Origin: Pseudomonas oryzicola
GTDB lineage: Bacteria > Pseudomonadota > Gammaproteobacteria > Pseudomonadales > Pseudomonadaceae
Assembly (NCBI RefSeq): GCF_014269185.2
Contig: NZ_JABWRZ020000001.1
Location: forward strand, 211,001-275,000
Reading direction: 5' to 3'
DNA length: 64,000 bases
In this document: piece by piece, positions 25,295 to 33,875 of the stretch
How the letters are laid out: each line of letters opens with the position of its first letter
How positions within the stretch are numbered: the first letter of the stretch is position 1
Notes under the pieces: generated by a model
Told to the model about the DNA's origin: nothing
Databases searched by the model: none
Seen by the model: the letters and a program-made list of their open reading frames with translations, nothing else
Position numbers and translations under genes: made by a program

Positions 25295-26337
25295 TACCGG
25301 GCTCCTGGTTGGCTGCGCTGGAAGCCTTCCAGCACATTGACTGCGTTGATACCGATTTCTTCCACAGCGTAACCACCCTCCATCACGAACAGGGTCGGCT
25401 TGCCGAGCTGCGCGATGCGCTTGCCCATCTCCAGGTAGTCTGGGCTGTCCAGCTTGAACTGCGAGATCGGGTCGTCCTTGAAGGTGTCCACGCCCAGCGA
25501 GATCACCAGTACGTCGGCGTCATAGGCAGCGATGCGCTGGCAGGCGTCCTCCAGAGCGGCGCTCCAGGCGGCCCAGTCGCTGCCGGCGGGCAGTGGATAA
25601 TTGATGTTGCAGCCTTCTCCGGCACCCTCGCCGGTCTCGTCGGCATAGCCGAGGAAGAACGGGAATTCGTCCTGCGGGTCACCATGAATCGAAGCGAACA
25701 ACACATCCTCGCGGCTGTAGAAAATGTCCTGGGTGCCATTGCCATGGTGGTAGTCGACGTCAAGGATGGCGACTTTGCGCCGGCCTTGGTCGAGGAACGC
25801 CTGGGCGGCGATGGCGGCGTTGTTCAGGTAGCAATAGCCGCCCATGACTTCGCCGGCGGCGTGGTGTCCTGGCGGGCGGCACAGGGCGAAGGCTGAATGA
25901 GCGCCCTGCTGGATTGCGGCCTGGGCGGTCAGGGCCACCTGGGCGGCGCTGTAGGCAGCCTGCCAGGTACCGGCGGTGATTGGTGCTCCGGCATCGAAGC
26001 TGTAATAACCCAACTCACCGTGCAGGCCGGTGGGCTTTTTCTGGCGCAGGGTGCGTGCGGGCCAGGTGAACGGCAGCAGGTCGCCTTCCTGGCCCAGTGC
26101 GGCCCAGCGCGCCCAGGCGCCTTGGAAGAAGTCCAGGTAAGCGGCGCTGTGGATGCGCAGGAGTGGCGCGCGGCCGAAATCGGTGGGGCCCTGGATGTCG
26201 CCGAGGTTGCGCTTTTTTACTTGTTCGAGCACATGGTCGGCGCGCGAAGGCATTTCGAAGCAGGGCATCAGCTTGCCGTCTATCAGCTCGCAGCGGCCAT
26301 GGTGCAGGCGGTGGTCATCGGAATAGATCGTCAGCAT
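25294..26337 (-). CDS. Acetylpolyamine aminohydrolase (class II HDAC fold)
   Basis: 347-residue deacetylase. Counting residues, the catalytic set falls at the positions known for Mycoplana ramosa APAH: His158 and His159 (RPPGHHA), zinc ligands Asp195, His197 (DVDYHHGNGT) and Asp284 (SLGVDTF), and Tyr323 (EGGYAVEE). It removes acetyl groups from acetylputrescine, acetylspermidine or acetylcadaverine, allowing their use as carbon and nitrogen sources. It is coupled to the binding-protein gene downstream, and the AraC regulator behind it on the same strand may control it. Confidence 0.95.
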   Translation of the reverse strand: MLTIYSDDHRLHHGRCELIDGKLMPCFEMPSRADHVLEQVKKRNLGDIQGPTDFGRAPLLRIHSAAYLDFFQGAWARWAALGQEGDLLPFTWPARTLRQKKPTGLHGELGYYSFDAGAPITAGTWQAAYSAAQVALTAQAAIQQGAHSAFALCRPPGHHAAGEVMGGYCYLNNAAIAAQAFLDQGRRKVAILDVDYHHGNGTQDIFYSREDVLFASIHGDPQDEFPFFLGYADETGEGAGEGCNINYPLPAGSDWAAWSAALEDACQRIAAYDADVLVISLGVDTFKDDPISQFKLDSPDYLEMGKRIAQLGKPTLFVMEGGYAVEEIGINAVNVLEGFQRSQPGAR

Positions 26338-26453
26338 TGTTGTTCTCCCTTGGACACTGGCGTGGGCCCATTTTCAGGCGGACGCCAGTAGGGGAGAACG
26401 ACGCAAACGGCCAAAAGGGGATCGATGTGGCCAAGCTCGTTGGCCGGCACCGG

Positions 26454-27446
26454 TCAACCGCGAAAATGGCTGGGTGCCACGCCACTCCAGCGTTGGAAGG
26501 CATGCCGGAAGCTGGCGGTTTCGCTGAATCCCAGCGCCTCGGCAATCCGGTAGATCGGCATCTGCTCGTCAGCCAGCAGCTGCTTGGCCCGCTCGAACCT
26601 CAGCTCATCCAGCAGTTGCTGATAACTGCTGCCCAAGGCCTGCAAATGCCGGCGCAGGGTACGCGATGAACAGTTCATCTGCCGCGCCAGGCCTTCCAGC
26701 CCGGGCGCCGCATCCAGTTGCTGGGCCAGCAGTTGGCGGATCCGCCCCAGCCAGGCCTGGCGGCCAGTGAATTCCAGGTTCAGGCGCCGGCAGCGTTCGC
26801 TCATGGCCTTGTGGGTAATCGGATCGGCCAATGGCAGCGGCATATCCAGCCAGCGGCGTTCGAAAGCAAAGGCATTGTCCTCGGCGTCGAAACCGACCGG
26901 GCACTGGAATGCATCGGCGTAGAGCGCGTGATAGCTGGGCCGAGCGTGTTCGAAGCGGGCGCCCAGCAACGGCAGCGGGCGACCGAGCAGGTCGTCGCAG
27001 ATGACTTTCAGCGAAACCAGGCAGAACTCGGCATTGAAGGCGGTCAGGGCAGGGCTGTCATGGCAATCGCTGGCGCTGAACCAGACCCGTTGACCGTCGT
27101 CGAGCAAGCGCAGCTTGAAGACTGTTCCCAGCAGTGCCGGATACTGCAACGCCAGGTGCAAGGCGTCACCCAAAGTGGCACTGGAGAGCAGGGCGTAACC
27201 GAGCATGCCGTAGCACGACACATGCATGCGCCGGCCCAGTTCCAGGCCGATGTCCTCGCGCCGGGCAACGGCGTTGGCGCATACCTGCAGTTCCTGCTGG
27301 GTGGTGATACGTGCATCGGCATGCCCCAGGTCTGCCGGGCCGATGCCGCTGCCGGCCAGCAGCGCCGACGCCTCGCAACCGTCAGCCTGGAAGACGTTGA
27401 GGATCAGCGAAACCGCGTTGAGAGTAGTCAGGTGGCTGTGCAGCAT
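26454..27446 (-). CDS. AraC-family regulator with arabinose-binding-type N-domain
   Basis: 330-residue regulator. The N-terminal part (about 1-210) has the PF12625-type sensor (HVSCYGMLGYALLSSATLGDALHLALQYPALLGTVFKLRLL). The C-terminal 100 residues contain the double HTH (EGLARQMNCSSRTLRRHLQALGSSYQQLLDELRFERAKQLLADEQMPIYRIAEALGFSETASFRHAFQRWSGVAPSHFRG). Start ATG 27446; a TTG at 27485 is less likely. It lies 116 nt upstream of the aminohydrolase gene on the same strand and is a candidate regulator of acetylpolyamine use, although the effector is unknown. Confidence 0.87.
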   Translation of the reverse strand: MLHSHLTTLNAVSLILNVFQADGCEASALLAGSGIGPADLGHADARITTQQELQVCANAVARREDIGLELGRRMHVSCYGMLGYALLSSATLGDALHLALQYPALLGTVFKLRLLDDGQRVWFSASDCHDSPALTAFNAEFCLVSLKVICDDLLGRPLPLLGARFEHARPSYHALYADAFQCPVGFDAEDNAFAFERRWLDMPLPLADPITHKAMSERCRRLNLEFTGRQAWLGRIRQLLAQQLDAAPGLEGLARQMNCSSRTLRRHLQALGSSYQQLLDELRFERAKQLLADEQMPIYRIAEALGFSETASFRHAFQRWSGVAPSHFRG

Positions 27447-27532
27447 GCTGGGAGTCCCGTTGGGCTGGGACGCTTTATGGAGCAAGTTGTGTGCCGTTAT
27501 CCGTGGCTACGACGCGATCTGCAAATGCGCAG

Positions 27533-27567
27533 GCAAAAAAAAGGCCCGAAGCATAGGCTCGGGCCTT
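27533..27567 (-). terminator. Intrinsic terminator of aspA
   Basis: Read on the minus strand: a 9-bp stem AAGGCCCGA (27567-27559) and TCGGGCCTT (27549-27541), loop of nine, then eight T residues (27540-27533). It lies about 60 bp past the aspA stop. Confidence 0.9.
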
Positions 27568-27625
27568 GTAAAGGTTGAGAGGTGTCTAGTCCCTCGACCT
27601 GGTGAGACTGTTTACAGCGGCCTGG

Positions 27626-29050
27626 TTATGCCTTCAGCGGAACCAGACGAGGAGCGATCATGTTCTCGGGGCGCAGGATGTCGTCGAGCATCGCGTCGTC
27701 CAGCAGCTTCTCTTCACGCACCAGTTCCAGCACACCGCGGCCAGTTTCCAGGGCAACGCGGGCGATACGGGTGGCGTTTTCGTAGCCGATGTACGGGTTC
27801 AGAGCGGTGACCAGGCCGATCGAGTGTTCGACCAGTTCACGGCAGCGCTGTTCGTTGGCAGTAATGCCGACGATGCAGTGTTCGCGCAGCATGTCCATGG
27901 CGCGCTGGAGCAGGCGGATCGAATCGAAGATCTTGTAGGCGATCAGCGGTTCCATCACGTTCAGCTGCAGCTGGCCACCTTCAGCGGCGACGGTCAGTGC
28001 CAGGTCGTTGCCCATGATGGCGAAGGCCACCTGGTTGACTGCTTCCGGAATAACCGGGTTGACCTTGCCTGGCATGATCGAGCTGCCTGGCTGACGCGCC
28101 GGCAGGTTGATCTCGTTGATGCCGGTGCGCGGGCCGCTGGACAGCAGGCGCAGGTCGTTGCAGATCTTCGACAGCTTGACGGCGGTACGCTTGAGCATGC
28201 CGGAGAACAGCACGAAGGCGCCCATGTCGGAGGTGGCTTCGATCAGGTCGGCAGCCGGTACCAGCGGTTGGCCGCTGATGGCGGCCAGGCGCTGTACGGC
28301 CAGGGCCTGGTAGCCTGGGTCGGCGTTGATGCCGGTGCCGATGGCGGTACCGCCCAGGTTGATTTCGGTCAGCAGTTCCGGAGCCAGCGAACGCAGGCGC
28401 TGCAGGTCTTCGGTCATGGTGGTGGCGAAGGCGCGGAATTCCTGGCCCAGAGTCATCGGCACCGCGTCCTGCAGCTGGGTACGGCCCATCTTCAGTACGT
28501 GGTCGAACTCTTTGCCTTTGGCAGCGAAAGCCTGGATCAGGCTGTCGAGGCTGGCCAGCAGGGCGTCATGACCCAGCAGCAGGCCCAGACGGATGGCCGT
28601 CGGGTAGGCGTCGTTGGTCGACTGCGCCATGTTCACGTCGTTGTTCGGGTGCAGGTACTGGTATTCACCCTTCTGGTGGCCCATGGCCTCCAGCGCGACG
28701 TTGGCAATGACTTCGTTCGCGTTCATGTTGGTGGAAGTACCGGCACCACCCTGGATCATGTCGACCACGAACTGGTCGTGGTAGTCGCCTTTGATCAGGC
28801 GGGCGCAGGCTGCGGTGATGGCAGCGTGCTTGGCATCGCTCAGGTGACCCAGCTCACGGTTGGCGTCGGCAGCGGCCTGCTTGACCATGGCCAGGGCCAC
28901 GACCAGCTTCGGGTAGTGCGACAGCGGAACACCGGAGAGGTGGAAGTTGTTGGCAGCGCGCAGGGTCTGGATGCCGTAGTAGGCATCGGCAGGGACTTCA
29001 AGGGTACCAAGCAGATCTTTTTCGACGCGGAACGATGCAGCGGAGGACAT
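27626..29050 (-). CDS. aspA: Aspartate ammonia-lyase (aspartase)
   Basis: 474-residue member of the fumarase/aspartase superfamily that converts L-aspartate reversibly to fumarate and ammonia. The superfamily signature is GSSIMPGKVNP. Also DAYYGIQTLRAANNFHLSG at the N-terminus, GGAGTSTNMNANEVIAN and NDVNMAQSTNDAYPTA. Length fits aspartase (about 470). Fumarases differ in the N-terminal DAYYGIQTLRA segment, so aspartase is preferred. The ATG at 29050 is chosen over upstream codons for family alignment. Divergent from a LysR regulator. Confidence 0.94.
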   Translation of the reverse strand: MSSAASFRVEKDLLGTLEVPADAYYGIQTLRAANNFHLSGVPLSHYPKLVVALAMVKQAAADANRELGHLSDAKHAAITAACARLIKGDYHDQFVVDMIQGGAGTSTNMNANEVIANVALEAMGHQKGEYQYLHPNNDVNMAQSTNDAYPTAIRLGLLLGHDALLASLDSLIQAFAAKGKEFDHVLKMGRTQLQDAVPMTLGQEFRAFATTMTEDLQRLRSLAPELLTEINLGGTAIGTGINADPGYQALAVQRLAAISGQPLVPAADLIEATSDMGAFVLFSGMLKRTAVKLSKICNDLRLLSSGPRTGINEINLPARQPGSSIMPGKVNPVIPEAVNQVAFAIMGNDLALTVAAEGGQLQLNVMEPLIAYKIFDSIRLLQRAMDMLREHCIVGITANEQRCRELVEHSIGLVTALNPYIGYENATRIARVALETGRGVLELVREEKLLDDAMLDDILRPENMIAPRLVPLKA

Positions 29051-29232
29051 GATGGATATCATCTCGATTTTGACCCGGCACATGCCGGAATGGCGCCAAT
29101 CCTAGGCCTGAAGGCGATTTTGCGGCAAATGCTGTTGCACGCTAACCTATGCACAAACGGCATAGTGTTTCATGTGACGCCAATTGACATTCGAGCGTGT
29201 TCCATTTTGGTGCATGCCAGGAGATGTGCTTC

Positions 29233-30165
29233 GTGAACCTTGAAAGCAAATGGCTGGAAGACTTCAGCGCGCTGGCGGCTACCCGTAGTTTTTCCCAGGC
29301 GGCAGAGCGACGTTTCGTGACCCAACCCGCATTCAGCCGGCGCATCCGCAGCCTGGAAGCGGCGTTGGGCCTGCAACTGGTGAACCGTTCCCGCACGCCG
29401 ATAGAATTGACCGAGGCTGGCCAACTATTTCTGGTCACGGCACGTACCGTTGTCGACCAGTTGAGCGAAATTCTTCGCCACTTGCATCATCTTGAGGGTG
29501 GGCAAGGCGAAGTGGTGCAGGTAGCTGCGGCTCACTCCCTGGCCTCGGGCTTTTTCCCCCGTTGGGTGGCCCAGTTGCGCAACGACGGCCTGAACATTGC
29601 CACCCGTTTGGTTGCGACCAACGTCGGAGATGCCGTGCATGCATTGCGCGAAGGTGGCTGCGACCTGATGCTGGCCTTTTATGACCCGGACGCCGCATTG
29701 CAGATGGACGCCGAAATCTTCCCATCGCTGCACATGGGCACTACCGAAATGCTGCCGGTGTGCGCCGTAGATGCCGACGGGAAGCCGTTGTTCGACCTTG
29801 AGGGCGAGGGCAGCGTGCCCCTGCTGGCCTATACCGCCGGTGCATTCCTCGGTCGCTCGGTCAACTTGCTGCTGCGCCAGCGTAACCTGCGCTATACCAC
29901 GGTCTATGAAACCGCCATGGCCGACAGTCTCAAGAGCATGGCGCTGGAGGGCATGGGCATCGCCTGGGTGCCGCGCCTGTCGATGCGTGGCGAGCTCGAA
30001 CGGGGTGAGCTGGCAATCTGTGGCGGCAGCCAATGGCACGTGCCGCTGGAGATCCGCCTGTATCGCTGCGCCCTGGTACGCAAGGCCAACGTAAGGCTGC
30101 TGTGGCGCAAGTTGGAGGGGGCAGCCATGGTTGACTCGAAAGTCAGCCAAGGCCCCGAAAAATAA
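29233..30165 (+). CDS. LysR-type regulator divergent from aspA
   Basis: 310-residue LysR-type regulator with an N-terminal winged HTH (WLEDFSALAATRSFSQAAERRFVTQPAFSRRIRSLEAALG) and an effector domain. The preferred start is GTG at 29233, nine bases after AGGAG (29219-29223). The in-frame ATG at 29224 directly abuts the Shine-Dalgarno. Because it is divergent from aspA over a 182-bp gap, it is a likely activator or repressor of aspartase and of itself. Effector unknown. Confidence 0.87.
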   Translation: MNLESKWLEDFSALAATRSFSQAAERRFVTQPAFSRRIRSLEAALGLQLVNRSRTPIELTEAGQLFLVTARTVVDQLSEILRHLHHLEGGQGEVVQVAAAHSLASGFFPRWVAQLRNDGLNIATRLVATNVGDAVHALREGGCDLMLAFYDPDAALQMDAEIFPSLHMGTTEMLPVCAVDADGKPLFDLEGEGSVPLLAYTAGAFLGRSVNLLLRQRNLRYTTVYETAMADSLKSMALEGMGIAWVPRLSMRGELERGELAICGGSQWHVPLEIRLYRCALVRKANVRLLWRKLEGAAMVDSKVSQGPEK

Positions 30166-30191
30166 GGGCGACAGTTGGTCGCCGGGGTGCC

Positions 30192-30335
30192 TTAAACGCG
30201 CCACCTTACGGTATACTGCGCGGCCTTTCGACCGGATGCGTCCGGTCCTGATCAGCAAACAAGCCACGCCGGCCGTCCCGCGTGGCTTGTTGTTTTTTGA
30301 CGCGCCCAAGGGCGCACAAGCGAAGAGGCTCGACG
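30192..30335 (+). promoter_or_regulatory. purE leader with hairpin and terminator (attenuator or small RNA)
   Basis: A -10-like TATACT (30212-30217) would start transcription near 30224. The leader then has the hairpin GACCGGA (30230-30236)/TCCGGTC (30241-30247), followed by an 11-bp stem ACAAGCCACGC (30259-30269)/GCGTGGCTTGT (30280-30290) and a T-rich tail (TGTTTTTT, 30291-30298). A full intrinsic terminator thus lies between promoter and the purE ATG (30336). Either the leader is an attenuator of purEK, or the terminator closes a small RNA of about 75 nt. No alternative anti-terminator fold was established. Confidence 0.6.
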
Positions 30336-30827
30336 ATGAGTGCACTGGTTGGCGTGATCATGGGCTCCAAGTCCGATTGGTCCACCCTTAGCCACACCGC
30401 CGATATGCTGGAAAAACTCGGCATTCCCTACGAAGTGAAGGTGGTTTCCGCCCACCGCACCCCGGACTTGCTGTTCCAGTACGCCGAAGAGGCTGAAGGG
30501 CGGGGCATCGAGGTGATCATCGCCGGTGCCGGTGGCGCAGCCCACTTGCCTGGCATGTGCGCGGCCAAGACCCACCTGCCGGTGCTGGGCGTACCGGTGC
30601 AATCGTCGATGTTGTCGGGTGTCGATTCCCTGCTGTCGATCGTGCAGATGCCTGCCGGCGTACCGGTTGCCACCCTGGCCATCGGCCGTGCCGGTGCGGT
30701 CAATGCTGCACTGCTGTCGGCCAGCATCCTCGGTGCCAAATACCCGCAGTACCACACGGCGCTCAAGCAGTTCCGCACGGAGCAGACCGAGACCGTGCTG
30801 GACAACCCAGACCCGCGCCAGGCTTGA
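30336..30827 (+). CDS. purE: N5-CAIR mutase PurE
   Basis: 163-residue class I PurE that converts N5-carboxyaminoimidazole ribonucleotide to CAIR in purine synthesis. Motifs: [13 protein letters not shown] (phosphate and Ser/Asp loop), VVSAHRTPD (catalytic His) and [23 protein letters not shown]. Length is normal. Start ATG 30336; longer frames upstream lie in the leader hairpins. purK begins 10 nt after the stop, so the two are one transcription unit. Confidence 0.96.
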   Translation: MSALVGVIMGSKSDWSTLSHTADMLEKLGIPYEVKVVSAHRTPDLLFQYAEEAEGRGIEVIIAGAGGAAHLPGMCAAKTHLPVLGVPVQSSMLSGVDSLLSIVQMPAGVPVATLAIGRAGAVNAALLSASILGAKYPQYHTALKQFRTEQTETVLDNPDPRQA

Positions 30828-30837
30828 GGCTCTACCC

Positions 30838-31920
30838 ATGAAGATCGGTGTAATCGGTGGCGGCCAGCTGGGCCGCATGCTGGCCCTGGCGGGTACCCCG
30901 CTGGGCATGAACTTCGCCTTCCTCGATCCGGCACCAGATGCCTGTGCCGCGCCACTGGGCGAGCACCTGCGCGCCGACTACGGTGACCAGGACCACCTGC
31001 GCCAACTGGCCGACGAAGTCGACCTGGTCACCTTCGAGTTCGAAAGCGTCCCGGCCGAGACCGTGGCCTTCCTTTCGCAGTTCGTGCCGGTATACCCCAG
31101 CGCCGAAGCGCTGCGCATCGCCCGCGACCGCCTGTTCGAGAAAAGCATGTTCCGCGACCTGGGTATCCCCACCCCGGCATTCGCCGACATCCTCTCGCAG
31201 GCAGACCTGGACGCCGCAGTGGCCAGCATCGGCCTGCCGGCCGTGCTGAAAACCCGCACCCTGGGTTACGACGGCAAGGGCCAGAAGGTACTGCGCACGG
31301 CTGAGGACGTGGTCGGTACCTTCGCCGAGCTGGGCAGTGTGCCGTGCCTGCTGGAAGGCTTCGTCCCGTTCACCGGCGAAGTGTCGCTGGTGGCCGTACG
31401 TGCCCGCGATGGCGAAACCCGCTTCTACCCGCTGGTGCACAACACCCATGAAAGCGGCATCCTGCGCCTGTCGGTCGCCAGTCAGGCGCACCCGCTGCAG
31501 GCCCTGGCCGAAGACTACGTGGGCCGCGTGCTCAAGCAACTGGACTATGTCGGTGTGCTGGCCTTCGAGTTCTTCGAAGTCGACGGTGGCCTGAAGGCCA
31601 ACGAGATCGCCCCGCGCGTGCACAACTCCGGGCACTGGACCATCGAAGGCGCCGAGTGCAGCCAGTTCGAGAACCACCTGCGTGCCGTCGCCGGCCTGCC
31701 ACTGGGTTCGACTGCCAAGGTGGGCGAGAGCGCGATGCTCAACTTCATCGGTGAAGTGCCGGCCGTGGACAAGGTGGTCGCCATCGGTGATTGCCACCTG
31801 CATCACTATGGCAAGGCGTTCAAGGCCGGGCGCAAGGTCGGCCACGCCACCCTGCGTTGCCACGACATGGCGACCCTGGAGCGCAAGATTGCCGAAGTAG
31901 AAGGCCTGATCGGCAACTGA
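30838..31920 (+). CDS. purK: N5-CAIR synthetase PurK
   Basis: 360-residue ATP-grasp ligase that makes N5-CAIR from AIR, ATP and bicarbonate, the substrate of PurE. N-terminal KIGVIGGGQLGRMLALAGTPLG, ATP-grasp segment LKTRTLGYDGKGQKVLRT, and LAFEFFEVDGGLKANEIAPRVHNSGHWTIEG metal-binding region. Start ATG 30838, 10 nt after purE. A strong hairpin at 31957-31991 follows. Confidence 0.96.
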   Translation: MKIGVIGGGQLGRMLALAGTPLGMNFAFLDPAPDACAAPLGEHLRADYGDQDHLRQLADEVDLVTFEFESVPAETVAFLSQFVPVYPSAEALRIARDRLFEKSMFRDLGIPTPAFADILSQADLDAAVASIGLPAVLKTRTLGYDGKGQKVLRTAEDVVGTFAELGSVPCLLEGFVPFTGEVSLVAVRARDGETRFYPLVHNTHESGILRLSVASQAHPLQALAEDYVGRVLKQLDYVGVLAFEFFEVDGGLKANEIAPRVHNSGHWTIEGAECSQFENHLRAVAGLPLGSTAKVGESAMLNFIGEVPAVDKVVAIGDCHLHHYGKAFKAGRKVGHATLRCHDMATLERKIAEVEGLIGN

Positions 31921-31956
31921 TCGAACTTCTACCCACGGCATGCCCTCTGAAATGGC

Positions 31957-31991
31957 AACAAGCCAAAGCGCTGTCTAGGCTTTGGCTTGTT
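31957..31991 (+). terminator. Terminator-like hairpin after purK
   Basis: A perfect 13-bp stem (AACAAGCCAAAGC at 31957-31969 with GCTTTGGCTTGTT at 31979-31991) and a 9-nt loop, 37 bp after the purK stop. Only a weak T-rich tail follows, so termination may be partial and read-through into the GlsB-like gene is possible. Confidence 0.7.
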
Positions 31992-32017
31992 CCATTCTTC
32001 ATTGCAGAGGGATCGCC

Positions 32018-32263
32018 ATGGGCATCATTGGAACCATCTTCATCGGCCTCATCGTCGGCCTGCTGGCTCGCTTCATCAAGCCGGGCGACGACAGCATGGG
32101 CTGGATCATGACCATCCTGCTAGGTATTGCCGGCTCCCTGCTGGCCACCTATGGCGGCCAGGCGTTGGGCATTTACCAGGCCGGGCAGGCTGCAGGCTTC
32201 CTTGGCGCCCTGGTGGGTGCGGTCGTACTACTGGTGATCTACGGATTCATCAAGAAGCGTTGA
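32018..32263 (+). CDS. GlsB/YeaQ/YmgE-family membrane protein
   Basis: 81-residue, three-helix, glycine-rich membrane protein (MGIIGTIFIGLIVGLLARFIKPGDDSMGWIMTILLGIAGSLLATYGGQALGIYQAG ... VYGFIKKR-type end). The family is associated with general and acid/cell-envelope stress; its biochemical role is not known. ATG 32018 follows AGAGGGA. A hairpin with T-run at 32277-32310 ends the transcript. Confidence 0.88.
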   Translation: MGIIGTIFIGLIVGLLARFIKPGDDSMGWIMTILLGIAGSLLATYGGQALGIYQAGQAAGFLGALVGAVVLLVIYGFIKKR

Positions 32264-32276
32264 ATACTGGGTAGAA

Positions 32277-32310
32277 TGCCCGGCAATTCTTCCGAGTTGC
32301 CGAGCATTTT
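32277..32310 (+). terminator. Terminator after the GlsB-like gene
   Basis: TGC-C-CGGCAA (32277-32286) pairs with TTGCCG-A-GCA (32297-32306), interrupted by one internal mismatch, then TTTT (32307-32310). It overlaps the 5' region of the next gene, whose ATG is at 32312, so it may also influence that gene's translation. Confidence 0.6.
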
Positions 32311-32311
32311 C

Positions 32312-32845
32312 ATGCGTGCCCTTTTCCTTGCCCCCTTGCTGTTGGTCAGTGCCCTGGCCCATGCCGAACTGCCAGAAACCGACTGGCTTGAGCTGATGCC
32401 CAAGTCAGACCAGAAGGCGCTCGAGCAGATGCCCGAAATCGACCACAATTCACCGGAAGCCATGGGTACCTTTACCGCCAAGGGCGGCCTGAAGCAGAGC
32501 AAGGGCCTGCCGGCGGTGATGTATTCGACCAAGACCGTGGCGGCCATGAATGGCAAGGACATCCGCCTGGGCGGCTACCCGGTGCCGCTGGAAAGCGACG
32601 CCAAGGGCAACAGTACGCTGTTCTTCCTGGTGCCATACCCGGGCGCGTGCATCCATGTGCCGCCGCCACCGCCGAACCAGCTGGTGCTGGTGCGCTACCC
32701 GAAAGGCCTGAAAATCGATGACATCTACACACCGCTGTGGGTCAGCGGCACGCTGAAGGTGGAGAAGGTCAGCAATGACCTGGCCGATGCAGCCTATGCG
32801 CTGGATGCCGGGAAGGTGAGGGTGGTGGAGGACGCAGACCTCTGA
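32312..32845 (+). CDS. DUF3299 secreted protein
   Basis: 177-residue protein with a signal peptide (MRALFLAPLLLVSALAHA). The mature part matches DUF3299: DWLELMPKSDQKALEQMPEIDH, IRLGGYPVPLE, FFLVPYPGACIHVPPPPPNQLVLV and YTPLWVSGTLKVEK. The CIHVPPPPPNQ stretch is the conserved family core and holds the only cysteine. Periplasmic role unknown; other DUF3299 genes often neighbour ABC exporters, which are absent here. ATG at 32312 starts the signal peptide. Confidence 0.83.
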   Translation: MRALFLAPLLLVSALAHAELPETDWLELMPKSDQKALEQMPEIDHNSPEAMGTFTAKGGLKQSKGLPAVMYSTKTVAAMNGKDIRLGGYPVPLESDAKGNSTLFFLVPYPGACIHVPPPPPNQLVLVRYPKGLKIDDIYTPLWVSGTLKVEKVSNDLADAAYALDAGKVRVVEDADL

Positions 32846-32858
32846 TTGCCTGCACCGG

Positions 32859-32886
32859 CCCTTTCGCGGGTAAACCCGCGAAGGGG
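32859..32886. repeat. REP-type hairpin between convergent genes
   Basis: CCCTTTCGCGGG-TAAA-CCCGCGAAGGGG forms a near-perfect hairpin with the REP core CGCGGGTAAACCCGCG. It lies between the stops at 32845 and 32908 of convergent genes and probably ends both transcripts. Confidence 0.8.
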
Positions 32887-32907
32887 CCCGAACAGGCACT
32901 GCAAGAT

Positions 32908-33804
32908 TCAGATCACTTCACAGCCAATCCTGACCCCCAGCGAACTGCTGGCTCCAGGCTGCAACTCCACCAGGTCATCCCACACATTCGCCGTTTCGAT
33001 GCACAGCATCCGCTGCCACCCGTCATCGGCCATGTCCGGCAACTCCCGCGCCCGTTCGGTCCAGGGGTTCCAGATCACCGCCGAGCGCGACCCGCTGCTG
33101 GTCAAGGTAATACGCCGGTTCCAATGCGGGTCGACAATGCTCAGTTTTGGCGGGGTCGCGAGGTAGATCCGGTCGGTCTCCCCGGCGAAGGCCAGCGCAT
33201 CTTGCTGCTGACGCTGTTCCCAGTCAGCCAGGGTCTCGATATAGCCCAGCCCCTCGACCCCCTCGACCCGCGCCTGGCGCACGTCACTGACCGCAAAGTA
33301 ACTATGCAGGGCCTGGCTGATGGTAACGGGGGTATTGCCCATGTTGCGGCTGGTGAGGTTCAGCTGCAAGTCCTCGCCCAGCTCCACCACCAGCTTCAGC
33401 TCGACGTCGTGGGGCCAGCCGGGCAGGTCACCCTGCGCTTCCGGCAGTTCGAATTCGATGCGCAGGACGTCGCCCGCTTCCTCGATGCCCAGCAACTGCC
33501 AGTCGCGTGCGCGCACCAGGCCGTGGGCAGGCGCCTGTTCACCACGGTACATGGCCTGCACGGCCTGGGGGTTGCGCTGCAGGTTGCCGAACCACGGCCA
33601 GCACACCGGCACCCCGGCGCGTACCGACTTGCCCTGGCGGAAGATGGCCTGGTCGCTCAGCCACAGCAGCGGCGGCTCGCCAACCCGCTGGTAGCTGAGG
33701 ATCTGCGCGCCCTGCTGGGCGATCAGTAGTTCGGCGTGGTTGCTGCTGATACGCCAGCAGTTGAGTTCGCCATGTTGCTCGCTTACGACCTGGAAGGTAG
33801 CCAT
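32908..33804 (-). CDS. D-hexose-6-phosphate mutarotase (YeaD-type)
   Basis: 298-residue aldose-1-epimerase-like protein that interconverts the anomers of glucose-6-phosphate and related sugars. Marks: YRGEQAPAHGLVRARDWQL (likely catalytic His), SQALHSYFAVSDVRQARVEGVEGLGYIETL and GSRSAVIWNPWTERARELPDMADDGWQRMLCIETANV, typical YeaD/Ymr099c-type regions. Cytosolic. ATG 33804 is favoured (TGAG nine bases upstream), with ATG 33813 as alternative. The PP_533x region of P. putida has a comparable gene. Confidence 0.88.
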   Translation of the reverse strand: MATFQVVSEQHGELNCWRISSNHAELLIAQQGAQILSYQRVGEPPLLWLSDQAIFRQGKSVRAGVPVCWPWFGNLQRNPQAVQAMYRGEQAPAHGLVRARDWQLLGIEEAGDVLRIEFELPEAQGDLPGWPHDVELKLVVELGEDLQLNLTSRNMGNTPVTISQALHSYFAVSDVRQARVEGVEGLGYIETLADWEQRQQQDALAFAGETDRIYLATPPKLSIVDPHWNRRITLTSSGSRSAVIWNPWTERARELPDMADDGWQRMLCIETANVWDDLVELQPGASSSLGVRIGCEVI

Positions 33805-33875
33805 TGCATTCATCTCATTGATTGCCAGTGGGCCTTGGACCCGGGCACATGCAATGAGTTTACCGCCGGCGTGGC

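Noticed and set aside
27602..29236. A 544-codon plus-strand frame over aspA.
   Set aside because: Antisense to aspartase; composition typical of a reverse-complement frame.
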